A stretch of DNA of 64,000 nucleotides, taken from positions 2,294,001 through 2,358,000 of the forward strand of contig NZ_CP049304.1 in the NCBI RefSeq assembly GCF_019444005.1, read 5' to 3'. The first letter of the stretch is position 1, and every line of letters begins with the position of its first letter. Under the pieces are notes generated by a model. It did not search any database. It saw only the letters and a list, made by a program, of their open reading frames with translations, and was not told the origin of the DNA. Below are positions 37,404 through 46,193 of the stretch, in pieces. The DNA comes from Liquorilactobacillus nagelii DSM 13675. GTDB lineage: Bacteria > Bacillota > Bacilli > Lactobacillales > Lactobacillaceae. Made by a program: the position numbers and the translations under genes.

Positions 37404-37715
37404 TTGAAAAAACAGGAAATTATTAAAGGATATCAGACAGAAATTCTATATCAGAAACATATGTTGGAAAATCTTGGCCGCTGGTTTTCAATTTTTTTAG
37501 GCAGCGTTGGGATCGGAATTATCGTTCTTTATTTTTTCCCGGCAGCGCATCTCCTACTATACATTTTAGGAATTGTATTAATTGTCATCGGTTTGTTGGG
37601 AATGTTAGTCTTAGGTTATGGGATGTATCGCGGGAATCGTAATTTACAGTTAGTAATTAATGACTTTAAAAGCAAGTTTCCAGCAGCATCAAGCATGACA
37701 AAAGCTAAGGAGTAA
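37404..37715 (+). CDS. Small two-helix membrane protein in the PTS operon
   Basis: A 103-residue protein with a polar N-terminal helix (KGYQTEILYQKHMLENLGRW), two membrane helices (about 28-50 and 53-75) and a basic C-terminal tail. No family recognised; it is not the usual ManO (DUF956) accessory of mannose operons. Start TTG 37404 behind AGGGGGAG, 18 bases after IID and 5 before the HAD gene, so it belongs to the operon and may be an accessory of this transporter. Confidence 0.65.
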   Translation: MKKQEIIKGYQTEILYQKHMLENLGRWFSIFLGSVGIGIIVLYFFPAAHLLLYILGIVLIVIGLLGMLVLGYGMYRGNRNLQLVINDFKSKFPAASSMTKAKE

Positions 37716-37720
37716 GAGCA

Positions 37721-38518
37721 ATGTTTCCTAAATTGATTTTCAGTGATTTGGATGGGACTTTATTAAATAGCCAGCAGCAGATTACCCCCCGGACTCAACA
37801 GGCAATTTTGGCAGCAATTGCCGCTGGAAGTAAATTTATTCCGGTATCGGCACGAATGCCAAGCGCAATTACACCCTTATTACAGCAAATGAAGCTGGTG
37901 ACACCTTTGATTGCCTATAATGGTGCCCTAATTTGCAATGCTCATAGGGAAAGTATCAAATCAATGGAACTTCCAGTCAAGACAGCGCAAAAAATTTGTG
38001 CTGATGTAGAGAACAAATTCTCACAGTTAGTCTGGAATGTTTATGGAGAAGATTCCTGGGCTGCAGCGAGTACGGATCACTATTGGGTACCACACGAAGA
38101 ACAAATTGTCGGTTTGAAAGCACAGCGCTTAGCGACAACAAGTGCAATTGCGGACTTTAAGCTAGTTCATAAGGTTTTGTTGATGGGTGCACCTGAAGCC
38201 ATTAAACAAGCGGAACCGTTAATCAGTCAGCGATATCCCGCCTTGTCAATTGCTTGTTCTTCACCTAATCTGATCGAAATCACGGCTGGTGGTGTTGAGA
38301 AAAAGCAAGCTGTCAGTTGGTTGATGAACTATTATCAAGTTGAGCCGAACGCAGCGATTGCTTTTGGTGATAATTATAATGACCTGGGAATGCTAGCGGC
38401 AGTAGGTACCGGTTATGCTATGGGCAATGCACCTAGTCAAATTAAAACTCAAATTCAACATGTAACGGCGGATAATGATCATGATGGAATTGCTGCAGTT
38501 TTACAGCAATGGTTTTAA
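37721..38518 (+). CDS. HAD-superfamily sugar-phosphate phosphatase, Cof type
   Basis: A 265-residue Cof-type phosphatase. Motif I is FSDLDGTLLNS, motif II VSARM, motif III a Lys in the late cap, and motif IV AFGDNYNDLGML. Paralogous to the enzyme at 2098. As last gene of the PTS operon it may remove phosphate from the imported sugar phosphate or relieve sugar-phosphate stress. ATG 37721 with AAGGAG just before. Confidence 0.85.
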   Translation: MFPKLIFSDLDGTLLNSQQQITPRTQQAILAAIAAGSKFIPVSARMPSAITPLLQQMKLVTPLIAYNGALICNAHRESIKSMELPVKTAQKICADVENKFSQLVWNVYGEDSWAAASTDHYWVPHEEQIVGLKAQRLATTSAIADFKLVHKVLLMGAPEAIKQAEPLISQRYPALSIACSSPNLIEITAGGVEKKQAVSWLMNYYQVEPNAAIAFGDNYNDLGMLAAVGTGYAMGNAPSQIKTQIQHVTADNDHDGIAAVLQQWF

Positions 38519-38519
38519 G

Positions 38520-38579
38520 TGTATTGAAGAAAAAAATCTGTATTGAAAAGTGTATTATTGTAAGCTAACATGTATTGAA
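38520..38579. repeat. TGTATT direct repeats upstream of the sigma-54-type promoter
   Basis: TGTATTGAA occurs at 38520-38528, 38539-38547 and 38571-38579, and a shorter TGTATT at 38551-38556. They lie about 70-130 bases before the -24/-12 promoter, the usual place for enhancer sites of sigma-54 activators. They could be LevR-type binding sites. Confidence 0.5.
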
Positions 38580-38625
38580 AAATAGCGAACCTGTTTTGTT
38601 TTAATGAAACAGGTTCGCTATTTAG
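38578..38625 (+). terminator. Terminator-like hairpin after the first PTS operon
   Basis: A long stem, AAATAGCGAACCTGTTT (about 38579-38596) with its complement at about 38608-38624. It is followed only by a short AT-rich stretch (AGCTTG), not a T tract, so it may be a weak terminator for the plus strand. Confidence 0.6.
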
Positions 38626-38650
38626 CTTGTAATCATAGGTATCCAGTTAG

Positions 38651-38668
38651 TTGGCATCAAATTTGCTT
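38651..38668 (+). promoter_or_regulatory. Sigma-54 (-24/-12) promoter
   Basis: TTGGCATCAAATTTGCTT has GG at 38653-38654 and GC at 38665-38666, exactly ten bases between, and fits TTGGCAN7TTGCW. It points at the LuxR-type gene (ATG 38726). A LevR-type sigma-54 activator is encoded 0.9 kb downstream. Confidence 0.75.
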
Positions 38669-38725
38669 ATATATTTGTAGTAGGTTTATTGGAGACAGCC
38701 AATCTCACAATTGGAGGGGAATAGC

Positions 38726-39385
38726 ATGATTAAGATTTTAATTTTGACTAAGCAAGAATTAATTGGGGAATCTATCAAACTGGTCTTATCTGCACATCAG
38801 GATCTGCAGGTTAAGCTGGCAGACAACTGGCAGACAGCACCAATTAAAAATGATATTATTATGCTTGATATGGGATTGTCTGATACCGAATGTTTAACCT
38901 GTATCCGTAAAACAGTTGGGGATGCAGCTAAATTAATGATGCTACAATTAACGGGCTGTGGGTGCACTTTATATAATTTTTCTCAAGTAAATTGTTTAGG
39001 GTATTTACTGCAATCACGAAAAGTTTCATTAACCGAACTTTATCCGGAAATACAGCGCGTTTGGCAGGAAAATTCAAAGCAAACGGCTGCGTTTCCACAA
39101 AAAGTTGTTAAGCTTTTTTCACAGGCAATTGATAAATCTACTGGAATGTCAGTTCCGGCAGCCTCTGTAGCGGAACTTTCCGCATCTGAATGGGAAATTA
39201 TTCAAAAAATCAAATTAGGTTTATCAAATAAAGAAATTTCGCAAAAGCTTTTCTTGTCTGAGGGGACTGTTCGTAATTATTTGTCGAACATTTTGTCAAA
39301 ATTAGCTTTGCGTGATCGAACTCAACTGGCAATTTGGGCTTTACAAAATGAAGGAATAATGGCGCAAACAACTAGCTTAGCCTAG
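38726..39385 (+). CDS. LuxR/NarL-type regulator with a degenerate receiver domain
   Basis: A 219-residue protein. The C-terminus is a LuxR-type helix-turn-helix: LSASEWEIIQKIKLGLSNKEISQKLFLSEGTVRNYLSNILSKLAL (about 155-200). The N-terminal 110 residues resemble a receiver: a possible phospho-acceptor D48 is in IIMLDMGL, but the acidic pair after strand 1 is replaced by LTKQE. No kinase gene is adjacent, so it is an orphan that may work without phosphorylation. ATG 38726 behind GGAGGGG; transcribed from the -24/-12 promoter at 38651. Confidence 0.75.
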   Translation: MIKILILTKQELIGESIKLVLSAHQDLQVKLADNWQTAPIKNDIIMLDMGLSDTECLTCIRKTVGDAAKLMMLQLTGCGCTLYNFSQVNCLGYLLQSRKVSLTELYPEIQRVWQENSKQTAAFPQKVVKLFSQAIDKSTGMSVPAASVAELSASEWEIIQKIKLGLSNKEISQKLFLSEGTVRNYLSNILSKLALRDRTQLAIWALQNEGIMAQTTSLA

Positions 39386-39407
39386 AGATAAAATTTTTTA
39401 ATAGTTT

Positions 39408-39423
39408 TAGAAAGCGTTTTCAA
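39408..39423 (+). promoter_or_regulatory. cre-like site before the LevR-type gene
   Basis: TAGAAAGCGTTTTCAA matches the CcpA consensus WTGNNARCGNWWWCAW at all but one of 16 positions (A for T at position 2). It would place the activator and perhaps the second PTS under catabolite control. A quasi-palindrome, GCAAAAATATATTTTGC, follows near 39468-39484. Confidence 0.55.
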
Positions 39424-39583
39424 GAATAACCTATGATTAATACTAACTTCTTTGAATTGTAACCATGGCAAAAATATATTTTGCTTAAAATTTGTTTTTC
39501 CGAATGTGATATGCTTGAATTTAAATATATTCTATTTTATTTTTTAGGGTTTAAAAAGTGTGTTAGAGAGTGAGGGTTGAGCT

Positions 39584-42367
39584 TTGAAGCGAATTGAAAG
39601 AGTTTACCAGCAGTTATTGCAAATTTGGCAATCGGCTAGTCGTAATACTTTGTTGCAAGAACAGGGAACAACTACGGCAAAATTAGCTGATTTGATGAAT
39701 CTAGCGCGGCCCAACGTTTCGGCAGATTTAAATCGATTAGTGCGTTCAGAAAAAGTTTTGAAAGTTAAAAGTTTTCCAATTAAATATTTACCGAGTCAAG
39801 TTGTTATCAGCGTTTTGAAATTAGAAAAATTGAATTATTTTGAAGTTGATAGTTTAACAGAATTAGTGAATAAGCAACAAAACGTTACTCCACTAATTAA
39901 AAACCAAGCAGTAGCTGTCAAGGGGAAAAATCCATTGACAGAAATGATTGGTTATCAGGGGAGTTTGCGAAAAGCTGCTTCACAAGCCAAAGCGGCGATC
40001 ATGTATCCGCCGCATGGTTTACATATGATGCTGGTTGGGCAAACTGGGGTTGGTAAAACATATTTTGCTAACAAAATTTTTTCCTACGCGCAGTATCGCG
40101 GTGTATTTTCAGATAATATTCCTTTTATTTCTTTCAATTGTGCGGATTATTATCATAATCCACAGTTATTGTTGGCGACACTTTTTGGGCATGCCAAAGG
40201 GGCTTTCACTGGAGCGGATCAGGATCAACCAGGATTAGTTGAACAAGCCGATGGTGGCATCTTACTGTTAGATGAGGTTCATCGGTTGCCACCCGAAGGA
40301 CAAGAAATGCTGTTTTATTTTATTGATAACGGCGTTTTTAAACGTTTAGGTGAGAGTCAAAAAAACCGACGAGCTAATGTTTTAATTATTTGTGCTACAA
40401 CTGAGGATCCACATTCGACTTTGCTAAAAACCTTCTTACGGCGAATTCCAATGACAATTGAGATTCCTCCGCTAAACGAGCGACCATTAAGTGAAAAAAT
40501 TGAGCTTGCAAAATTTCTATTTCAGCAGGAAGCCAAACGAATTAAGAAGAATTTGAATGTTAGAATTGATGTCTTTACAGCATTGATGACAGCAGATAAC
40601 TATGGAAATGTTGGTGAATTAAAGTCGCAAGTGCAATTAACTTGTGCTCAAGCTTTTTTAAATAGTATTGATGCAACTGAAGTGACAATTGAGTTAAATG
40701 ATTTGCCAGAGGATTTACGCAAGCATTGGTTGAGCAATCCGGCTAAGACAAGGCATCAAGTTGAACTCTCACGTTACTTAGACACAAACACTTTATTTGA
40801 AGTTGGAAAAAAGACGGTTACTGTTGAAAAAGACAATATTTATGAACTAATCGAAAATAAAGTTCATCATTTAAAACGTCAAGGAGTTTCAAATGAAAAT
40901 ATTCATCAATATATTATGACTGATTTGCACCTGCATATTAAGCGTTTCTTCCGCCAGCCGTTAACTAATGTCAAATTAAATAAGTTTGTTGATCAGAAAA
41001 TTTCCAGCTTTGTAGTTCAACTTAAGCAAATTGCGGAAAAGCAATTACATGTCCAGTTAGATCAACGGTTTGTTTATTATTTGAGCATGCATATTGATGC
41101 TTTTTTTAAACGTGGCAACCAGACTGAATTATTGTTGAAAAATGAAGTTGAAAAAATAAAAAAAACTCATGCAGCTGAATATCAAGTTGCTTTGATTTTT
41201 CAAAAAGAAATTATTACGACTTTTGCGGTAAAAGTACCAGATATTGAAGTTATCTATTTAACGATGTTGCTTAGCTCAATTCGTAGTTTATCAGAAAAAA
41301 AACAAGTTGGTGTATTAGTGGTGGCACACGGCACTTCGACGGCTAGTTCAATGGTCAAAGTGGCAACTGATTTATTAGGAAATGGCAACATTGCAGCTTT
41401 GGATATGCCCTTGACGGTTTCACCCAATGAAATATTGCAGCAAATGGCAACAATGTTAGAAAAATTAGATCAAGGAAAAGGTGTCTTACTATTAGTCGAT
41501 ATGGGGTCATTAGCGATGATGACGCATCGACTGCAGAAAAAAACAGGGATTAAATTGCGAGTGCTCAGTAATGTTACGACTGCAATTGTGTTAGATGTTT
41601 TACGCAAAATTAGTTATGTCGACATGGACTTAGATTCAATCTACACCTCAATTCAACAGGATTTAGCCCAATTAGTTACGAATAAAATTGCTGCACCCAA
41701 AGGCAGTAAGATGATTTTATCAATTTGTATGAGTGGTAGTGGAACTGCCCAGAAATTAAAGAAAATTGTGATGCGAATTATTCAGCAGTCACAACAGGCC
41801 GAAAAAATTCAAGTTAAAACAGTTTCAGTCTTGAAGATGACCGAACTAATTCCTAAATTAGCTGAAGAGTACGAAATAATTGCTGCGGTTGGGACAAAAC
41901 GTCCCAGCACAGCCATTCCTTATATCTCATTAGAGGAATTAATTGCTGGCAATGGTGAACAGCGATTGATGTCGATTATCATGCAACGACCTGAGAATGA
42001 ACAGCTAGTTGAGGAACAAAATGTAGTTGTTTCCAGTATGTGTGAGGACGTACTAAAGAAACATTTAATATATTTAAATCCATCTATTGTTTGTAAATTA
42101 TTGCAAAATTGGTTACAGCAGCTGCAATTACAGTTAGGATCGGACTTTTCAAATAGTCAGCAAATCAAATGTATTGTTCATACAGCTTTTGCGTTAGAGC
42201 GTTGTTTACGCCAAAAGTCACTACAATATCAAGAAGAACCAACGATTGAAGTACAGCATACTTTACCAGTAGTTCAACAAACATTGAATGCCAGCATTGC
42301 ATCTTTGAAAATTGAACTTTCTAAAGATGAATTGTATTTGATTACCGAATGTGTCTTGAATTATTAA
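39584..42367 (+). CDS. LevR-type sigma-54-dependent activator with PRD and PTS domains
   Basis: A 927-residue activator of the LevR/ManR type. Order: winged HTH (about 15-65); AAA+ domain with Walker A GQTGVGKT (152-159), GAFTGA (206-211, the sigma-54 contact, intact) and GGILLLDEVHRLP; a first PRD (about 440-540) with HIDAFFKRGN; an EIIA-mannose-like domain with VLVVAHGTSTASSM (about 578-592); an EIIB-galactitol-like domain with SICMSGSGTAQKL; and a second PRD with VHTAFALERCL near the end. PTS phosphorylation of its histidines should link sugar flow to sigma-54 transcription. Start TTG 39584. The second PTS follows 44 bases on. Confidence 0.93.
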   Translation: MKRIERVYQQLLQIWQSASRNTLLQEQGTTTAKLADLMNLARPNVSADLNRLVRSEKVLKVKSFPIKYLPSQVVISVLKLEKLNYFEVDSLTELVNKQQNVTPLIKNQAVAVKGKNPLTEMIGYQGSLRKAASQAKAAIMYPPHGLHMMLVGQTGVGKTYFANKIFSYAQYRGVFSDNIPFISFNCADYYHNPQLLLATLFGHAKGAFTGADQDQPGLVEQADGGILLLDEVHRLPPEGQEMLFYFIDNGVFKRLGESQKNRRANVLIICATTEDPHSTLLKTFLRRIPMTIEIPPLNERPLSEKIELAKFLFQQEAKRIKKNLNVRIDVFTALMTADNYGNVGELKSQVQLTCAQAFLNSIDATEVTIELNDLPEDLRKHWLSNPAKTRHQVELSRYLDTNTLFEVGKKTVTVEKDNIYELIENKVHHLKRQGVSNENIHQYIMTDLHLHIKRFFRQPLTNVKLNKFVDQKISSFVVQLKQIAEKQLHVQLDQRFVYYLSMHIDAFFKRGNQTELLLKNEVEKIKKTHAAEYQVALIFQKEIITTFAVKVPDIEVIYLTMLLSSIRSLSEKKQVGVLVVAHGTSTASSMVKVATDLLGNGNIAALDMPLTVSPNEILQQMATMLEKLDQGKGVLLLVDMGSLAMMTHRLQKKTGIKLRVLSNVTTAIVLDVLRKISYVDMDLDSIYTSIQQDLAQLVTNKIAAPKGSKMILSICMSGSGTAQKLKKIVMRIIQQSQQAEKIQVKTVSVLKMTELIPKLAEEYEIIAAVGTKRPSTAIPYISLEELIAGNGEQRLMSIIMQRPENEQLVEEQNVVVSSMCEDVLKKHLIYLNPSIVCKLLQNWLQQLQLQLGSDFSNSQQIKCIVHTAFALERCLRQKSLQYQEEPTIEVQHTLPVVQQTLNASIASLKIELSKDELYLITECVLNY

Positions 42368-42411
42368 CAGTTTTAATTGCAGCATTAGATAAGAGATGAA
42401 GGTGGAGAAAA

Positions 42412-42861
42412 ATGGTTGCAATCATTGTTGCTGGTCATGGGCGAATCGCTGCTGGAATGGTAGAAGCAGCAAAAATGATATTTGGTGGGAAACCGAGTTT
42501 AGAAGCAATAACTTTTGAAAATAAGGAAGGAATCGAAGATTTAAAACGGCATTATCAATCAGCTTTGGTTAAATTTATGCCAGAAAAAGAAATTTTGTTT
42601 TTGATTGATATTTTTGGCGGTAGTCCATATAATGCGGCAATTCAACTGGCATATGGTAAAAAAGGAATTGAGGTCTTAACCGGAGTTAATTTACCATTAT
42701 TGCTGGAGGCTTTGAGTTTGCAAAATCAACCCGGAATAACTGTTAAACAATTAGCTGAGCATTTAAAAAAGTATAGTCAGCAAAGTTTTAAAATTTTTTC
42801 GGAGGAAGTTAGAAAAACGGAAATTAGCCGTCAAAATCAAGTAGAGGATGATTTATCATGA
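42412..42861 (+). CDS. Mannose-family PTS EIIA, system 2
   Basis: A 149-residue EIIA. The phosphorylated His is in IIVAGHGRIAAGM (about residue 9); LFLIDIFGGSPYNAAIQLA and TGVNLPLLLEAL are conserved loops. It follows the LevR-type gene closely and overlaps the IIB start by 4 bases (ATGA). It lacks the acidic tail seen in system 1. Confidence 0.92.
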   Translation: MVAIIVAGHGRIAAGMVEAAKMIFGGKPSLEAITFENKEGIEDLKRHYQSALVKFMPEKEILFLIDIFGGSPYNAAIQLAYGKKGIEVLTGVNLPLLLEALSLQNQPGITVKQLAEHLKKYSQQSFKIFSEEVRKTEISRQNQVEDDLS

Positions 42862-43346
42862 AAATTACAGTTGCTAGAATTGATGATCGCTTTATCCATG
42901 GTCAAGTTTTGACAAAATGGATTAAAACTTATCCTGCTAAACGAATCATTGTGGTCAGTGAAGAAATTGCTAATGATCCTATGCGTAAAATTTTAACTTT
43001 ATCGGTTGCACCAACAAACATTAAAGCTAGTGTTGTTACACCGGCAAAAATGGCCAAGGTCTTTAAAAATCCCAAGTATGATCAGACAACTGCGATGTTA
43101 TTATTCGGCAAACCCAGTGAAGTGGTTGAATTGATTGAAAATGGTGTTCCAATTACGAGCGTTAACGTTGGTGGAATGCGCTTTGATCAAGGAAAGTTAC
43201 ATCTGACTGAATCGGTTAGCGTGACGACAAGTGACCTGCAGGCATTTGAAAATTTAGCAGCTAGAGGAGTTAAATTAGAACTACGTCAACTACCAAGTGA
43301 TCCACGACATGATTTTTTGAAAATTCTACGAAACAGTCAAAAATAA
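42858..43346 (+). CDS. Mannose-family PTS EIIB, system 2
   Basis: A 162-residue EIIB with the active His in RIDDRFIHGQVLTKW (about residue 15), and SVNVGGMRFDQGKLHLTESVSVT typical of the mannose/fructose branch. GGAGG stands well upstream; translation is probably coupled to IIA through the ATGA overlap. Confidence 0.92.
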   Translation: MKITVARIDDRFIHGQVLTKWIKTYPAKRIIVVSEEIANDPMRKILTLSVAPTNIKASVVTPAKMAKVFKNPKYDQTTAMLLFGKPSEVVELIENGVPITSVNVGGMRFDQGKLHLTESVSVTTSDLQAFENLAARGVKLELRQLPSDPRHDFLKILRNSQK

Positions 43347-43370
43347 GCTTAAGGCAACGGAGGGATCAGG

Positions 43371-44177
43371 ATGAATACCGGTCAAATGCTATTAATATTA
43401 TTGATTGCGGGAATAGCCGGTGTCGGTTCGGTGCTTGATGAAGGACAAATGCATCGGCCGCTAATTGTCTGTCCGCTAATTGGATTGGTTCTAGGTGATT
43501 TAAAAATGGGCATTATCCTTGGCGGACAGCTCGAAATGATGGCATTAGGCTGGATGAATGTCGGTTTGGCAATGGCGCCAGATACAGCCCTTTCTGCAGT
43601 CATTTCAACAATTGTTGTTATTACAACTCATGCATCAATCGGAGATGGTATTGCCTTGGCAGTACCCTTAGCTGCTGCTGGTCAAATGCTGACGATTTTT
43701 GTGCGGACAATTGTTGTTTTCTTAGTTCATCAAGGTGATAAATTCGCCAAAAAAGGAAAGTATCGTGCAATTGAAGCAATGCATCTGTTTGCGATGGCTA
43801 TCCAGGCCTTGCGCGTAATGATTCCAACAGCAGGAGTTATGATTTTGAATACAAAAATTGTTGAAGCTTGGTTGAATGCAATTCCCAAAGTTATTAGTGA
43901 CGGTTTACAAATTGGTGGTGGAATTATTGTTGTGGTTGGTTATGCAATGGTAATTAATATGATGGACGTTCCTGACTTGAAGCCATTTTTTTATTTAGGA
44001 TTCTTATTTGCTGCCTTTACTAACTTTAACTTGGTTGGTTTTGGTGGGTTAGGGTTAATTTTTGCAATTTTATATTTGCAACTGGAATATCGGCAACCTA
44101 AAAAAACCCTTTCAACTGAAAAAATAAGAACGACTGATACTAAGGCTGATGATAACGATGATGAATTGGATGATTAA
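43371..44177 (+). CDS. Mannose-family PTS EIIC, system 2
   Basis: A 268-residue EIIC. QMHRPLIVCPLIGLVLGDLKMGIILGGQLEMMALGWMNVG is the family signature. It ends with an acidic tail, ADDNDDELDD, weaker than that of system 1. GGAGGGA lies before ATG 43371. Confidence 0.92.
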   Translation: MNTGQMLLILLIAGIAGVGSVLDEGQMHRPLIVCPLIGLVLGDLKMGIILGGQLEMMALGWMNVGLAMAPDTALSAVISTIVVITTHASIGDGIALAVPLAAAGQMLTIFVRTIVVFLVHQGDKFAKKGKYRAIEAMHLFAMAIQALRVMIPTAGVMILNTKIVEAWLNAIPKVISDGLQIGGGIIVVVGYAMVINMMDVPDLKPFFYLGFLFAAFTNFNLVGFGGLGLIFAILYLQLEYRQPKKTLSTEKIRTTDTKADDNDDELDD

Positions 44178-44195
44178 GAAAGGGGGCGATGTTCA

Positions 44196-45026
44196 GTGGC
44201 GGAAAATTCAACAAGAAACGCAAAGAAAACTCTATCCAATAAGGAATTAACCAGTATGTATATTCGCTCTTGGTTTTTATTGGGGTCATTTAATTTTGAG
44301 CGGGTTCAGAATATGGGCTTTTGTTTTGTAATGATCCCAGCAATAAAAAAATTATATGCGCCGGGAAAAGAACGCAATGAAGCCTTGGAACGGCATATGG
44401 AATGGTTTAATACCCACCCTTGGCTGACAGCACCAATTTTTGGTGTTACAGCAGCGATGGAAGAAGAAAAGGCTAATGGTGGAGAAGTAGATGGCACCGC
44501 AATTGCCGCAATGAAGATTGGCTTGATGGGACCTTTGGCTGGAGTGGGTGATCCATTATTTTGGGGAACAGTTCGACCGGTGCTAGCAGCGTTAGGAGCG
44601 GGGATTGCGATGACCGGCAGTTTATTAGGTCCGCTGATTTTCTTTGTTGCGATTAATACAATTCGACTAGGTTGCAAATGGTATTTACTACGTTATGGTT
44701 ACTTAAAAGGTAATGAAATTATTCAAGATATGGCCGGGGATCGAATTAAAAAATTAACTCGCGGAGCAGCGATCACCGGTTTGTTTACAATGGGAGCTTT
44801 AGTTTGTAAATGGACAACCATTAACATCCCCATTGTAGTTACGAAGATTAAAGGAAAGACCACCACAGTCCAAAATATTTTAGATTCGGTGTTGCCAGGG
44901 ATGTTGGCCTTAGTTTTAACATTGTTTGTTGCGTGGTTATTGAAAAAAGGTGTCAATCCATTATTAATTATTATTGTGATTTTTGGAATTGGAATTTTAG
45001 GAAAATGTTGTGGATTTCTGGAATAA
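44196..45026 (+). CDS. Mannose-family PTS EIID, system 2
   Basis: A 276-residue EIID: SWFLLGSFNFERVQNMGFCFVMIPAIKKLY, AMEEEKANGGEVDGTAIAAMKIGLMGPLAGVGDPLFWGTVRP, and C-terminal helices. Start GTG 44196 with AGGGGGCG eight bases before. Last gene of the operon. A weak hairpin (45034-45073) follows. Confidence 0.92.
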   Translation: MAENSTRNAKKTLSNKELTSMYIRSWFLLGSFNFERVQNMGFCFVMIPAIKKLYAPGKERNEALERHMEWFNTHPWLTAPIFGVTAAMEEEKANGGEVDGTAIAAMKIGLMGPLAGVGDPLFWGTVRPVLAALGAGIAMTGSLLGPLIFFVAINTIRLGCKWYLLRYGYLKGNEIIQDMAGDRIKKLTRGAAITGLFTMGALVCKWTTINIPIVVTKIKGKTTTVQNILDSVLPGMLALVLTLFVAWLLKKGVNPLLIIIVIFGIGILGKCCGFLE

Positions 45027-45378
45027 ATAGAAGACAGCTCATCACCAGCAATTACTTGTTGGTGATGGGCTGTTGATGTTAAAGAATGTTTTTTTGATTG
45101 CAACTGTTAAAGCAGCGATTAATAGTACTAGAAAATTAGTTTTTTAATTTTTAAACTGTTACAGCTGATTTGAACAAAGAAAAGTATCATTTTGAAACTT
45201 TTCTTGAATAACTTTGTTGAAAAGCATATTTTAATAGTAAGTATGAATTAATTTATTTAACATTATTGGAATGTAAAATGTATTATGTTTTTTATGTTAA
45301 TCATATTTAAATCTAACTTTACAGGAGTTTTACTTAATGATTTTTACAATTATTAAATAAAAAATATTATACATGGAA
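45027..45378. other. Long AT-rich intergenic region before the cas genes
   Basis: It begins with a hairpin (ACAGCTCATCACCAGCAA at 45034-45051 with an imperfect complement to 45073) that has no immediate T tract, so it is a weak terminator at best. The rest is strongly AT-rich without a coding frame or repeat. Confidence 0.45.
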
Positions 45379-45407
45379 TTGAAAAATTTAATTTTATTTT
45401 ATATCAT
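45379..45407 (+). promoter_or_regulatory. Likely promoter of the cas operon
   Basis: TTGAAA at 45379-45384, 17 bases, then TATCAT at 45402-45407. The message would begin near 45414, just before the ribosome site of cas6. Confidence 0.5.
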
Positions 45408-45433
45408 TATGATGAAAGGAGGTGAATTATTAT

Positions 45434-46177
45434 ATGAGGTTTTCAATAGAGTTAAAATTTGTTTCACCCAAGGCAAAACCAGTTAAATTAAAAATTAGGT
45501 ATCAAGAAGCATTTTTGTATCTTTTGAAGTCGGGGTTATCGCATGTAGATCCGAATTTATTTTCTTATCTGTATAGAAAAAATACGCCGAAACTGTTTTG
45601 CCTTGCGGCTAATTTTCCCGATGCAACATTTTATGCTGACTCGATAACTTTAGGTGAAAAAAATAATGCTTATTGGCAATTAAGTACAGCGGATGCTAAG
45701 TTGGGGTTGTCTTTTTATAATACATTGATGTATCTGTACAAAAACGGTCCATGGCCGTTTGGAAAATGTCTTAAAGTGATGTTTGGTTCACCATTTCAAA
45801 TTAAAGAACCCGTAATTGTGACCAATGAAATAAAAGTCAAAACCTTATCACCGTTGGTTGTAAGAAAAGATAAGCGACTATTTTTATCAGGAACTAAAGA
45901 TGCAAATTTAGAGCAGTTCAATCAAGTGTTACAAGGAAATATGCAAAGCCGTTTTAAAAACTATTATCCAAAAGAAATAAGTCATATGATTGAAAATATG
46001 ACTTATTTACCAATAAAGACCCGCAAAACAGTTATTAAAACTTTTGATATAAATATCGAATCAACAGTAGGTGTGTTCTCTTTAACTGCAGATCCAGTTT
46101 TGCTGAGCCTTTTGGTGAAAAACGGTTTAGGCATTCGAACGGGAAGCTTTTCAGGCTGTTTAAAAGTTATTCATTAA
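45434..46177 (+). CDS. cas6: CRISPR RNA endonuclease Cas6
   Basis: A 247-residue RAMP-type nuclease that cuts the pre-crRNA in the repeat. The C-terminal glycine-rich loop is GLGIRTGSFSGCLKVIH, and a likely catalytic His is in SGLSHVDPNLFSYLY (about residue 37). First cas gene. ATG 45434 is preferred to GTG 45422 because that GTG lies within the Shine-Dalgarno (AAAGGAGGTG). Confidence 0.9.
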   Translation: MRFSIELKFVSPKAKPVKLKIRYQEAFLYLLKSGLSHVDPNLFSYLYRKNTPKLFCLAANFPDATFYADSITLGEKNNAYWQLSTADAKLGLSFYNTLMYLYKNGPWPFGKCLKVMFGSPFQIKEPVIVTNEIKVKTLSPLVVRKDKRLFLSGTKDANLEQFNQVLQGNMQSRFKNYYPKEISHMIENMTYLPIKTRKTVIKTFDINIESTVGVFSLTADPVLLSLLVKNGLGIRTGSFSGCLKVIH

Positions 46178-46193
46178 GGAGGTGAATAAGGTA

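Noticed and set aside
39466..39486. TGGCAAAAATATATTTTGCTT before the LevR-type gene looked like a second sigma-54 promoter
   Set aside because: The TGGC and TTGC blocks are 15 bases apart (start to start) where 11 are needed. It is better described as a quasi-palindrome.
42118..42140. TGG...CTGCA near the end of the LevR-type gene as a sigma-54 promoter for the second PTS
   Set aside because: Spacing is off by one, the GC element is weak (CTGCA), and it lies inside coding sequence.
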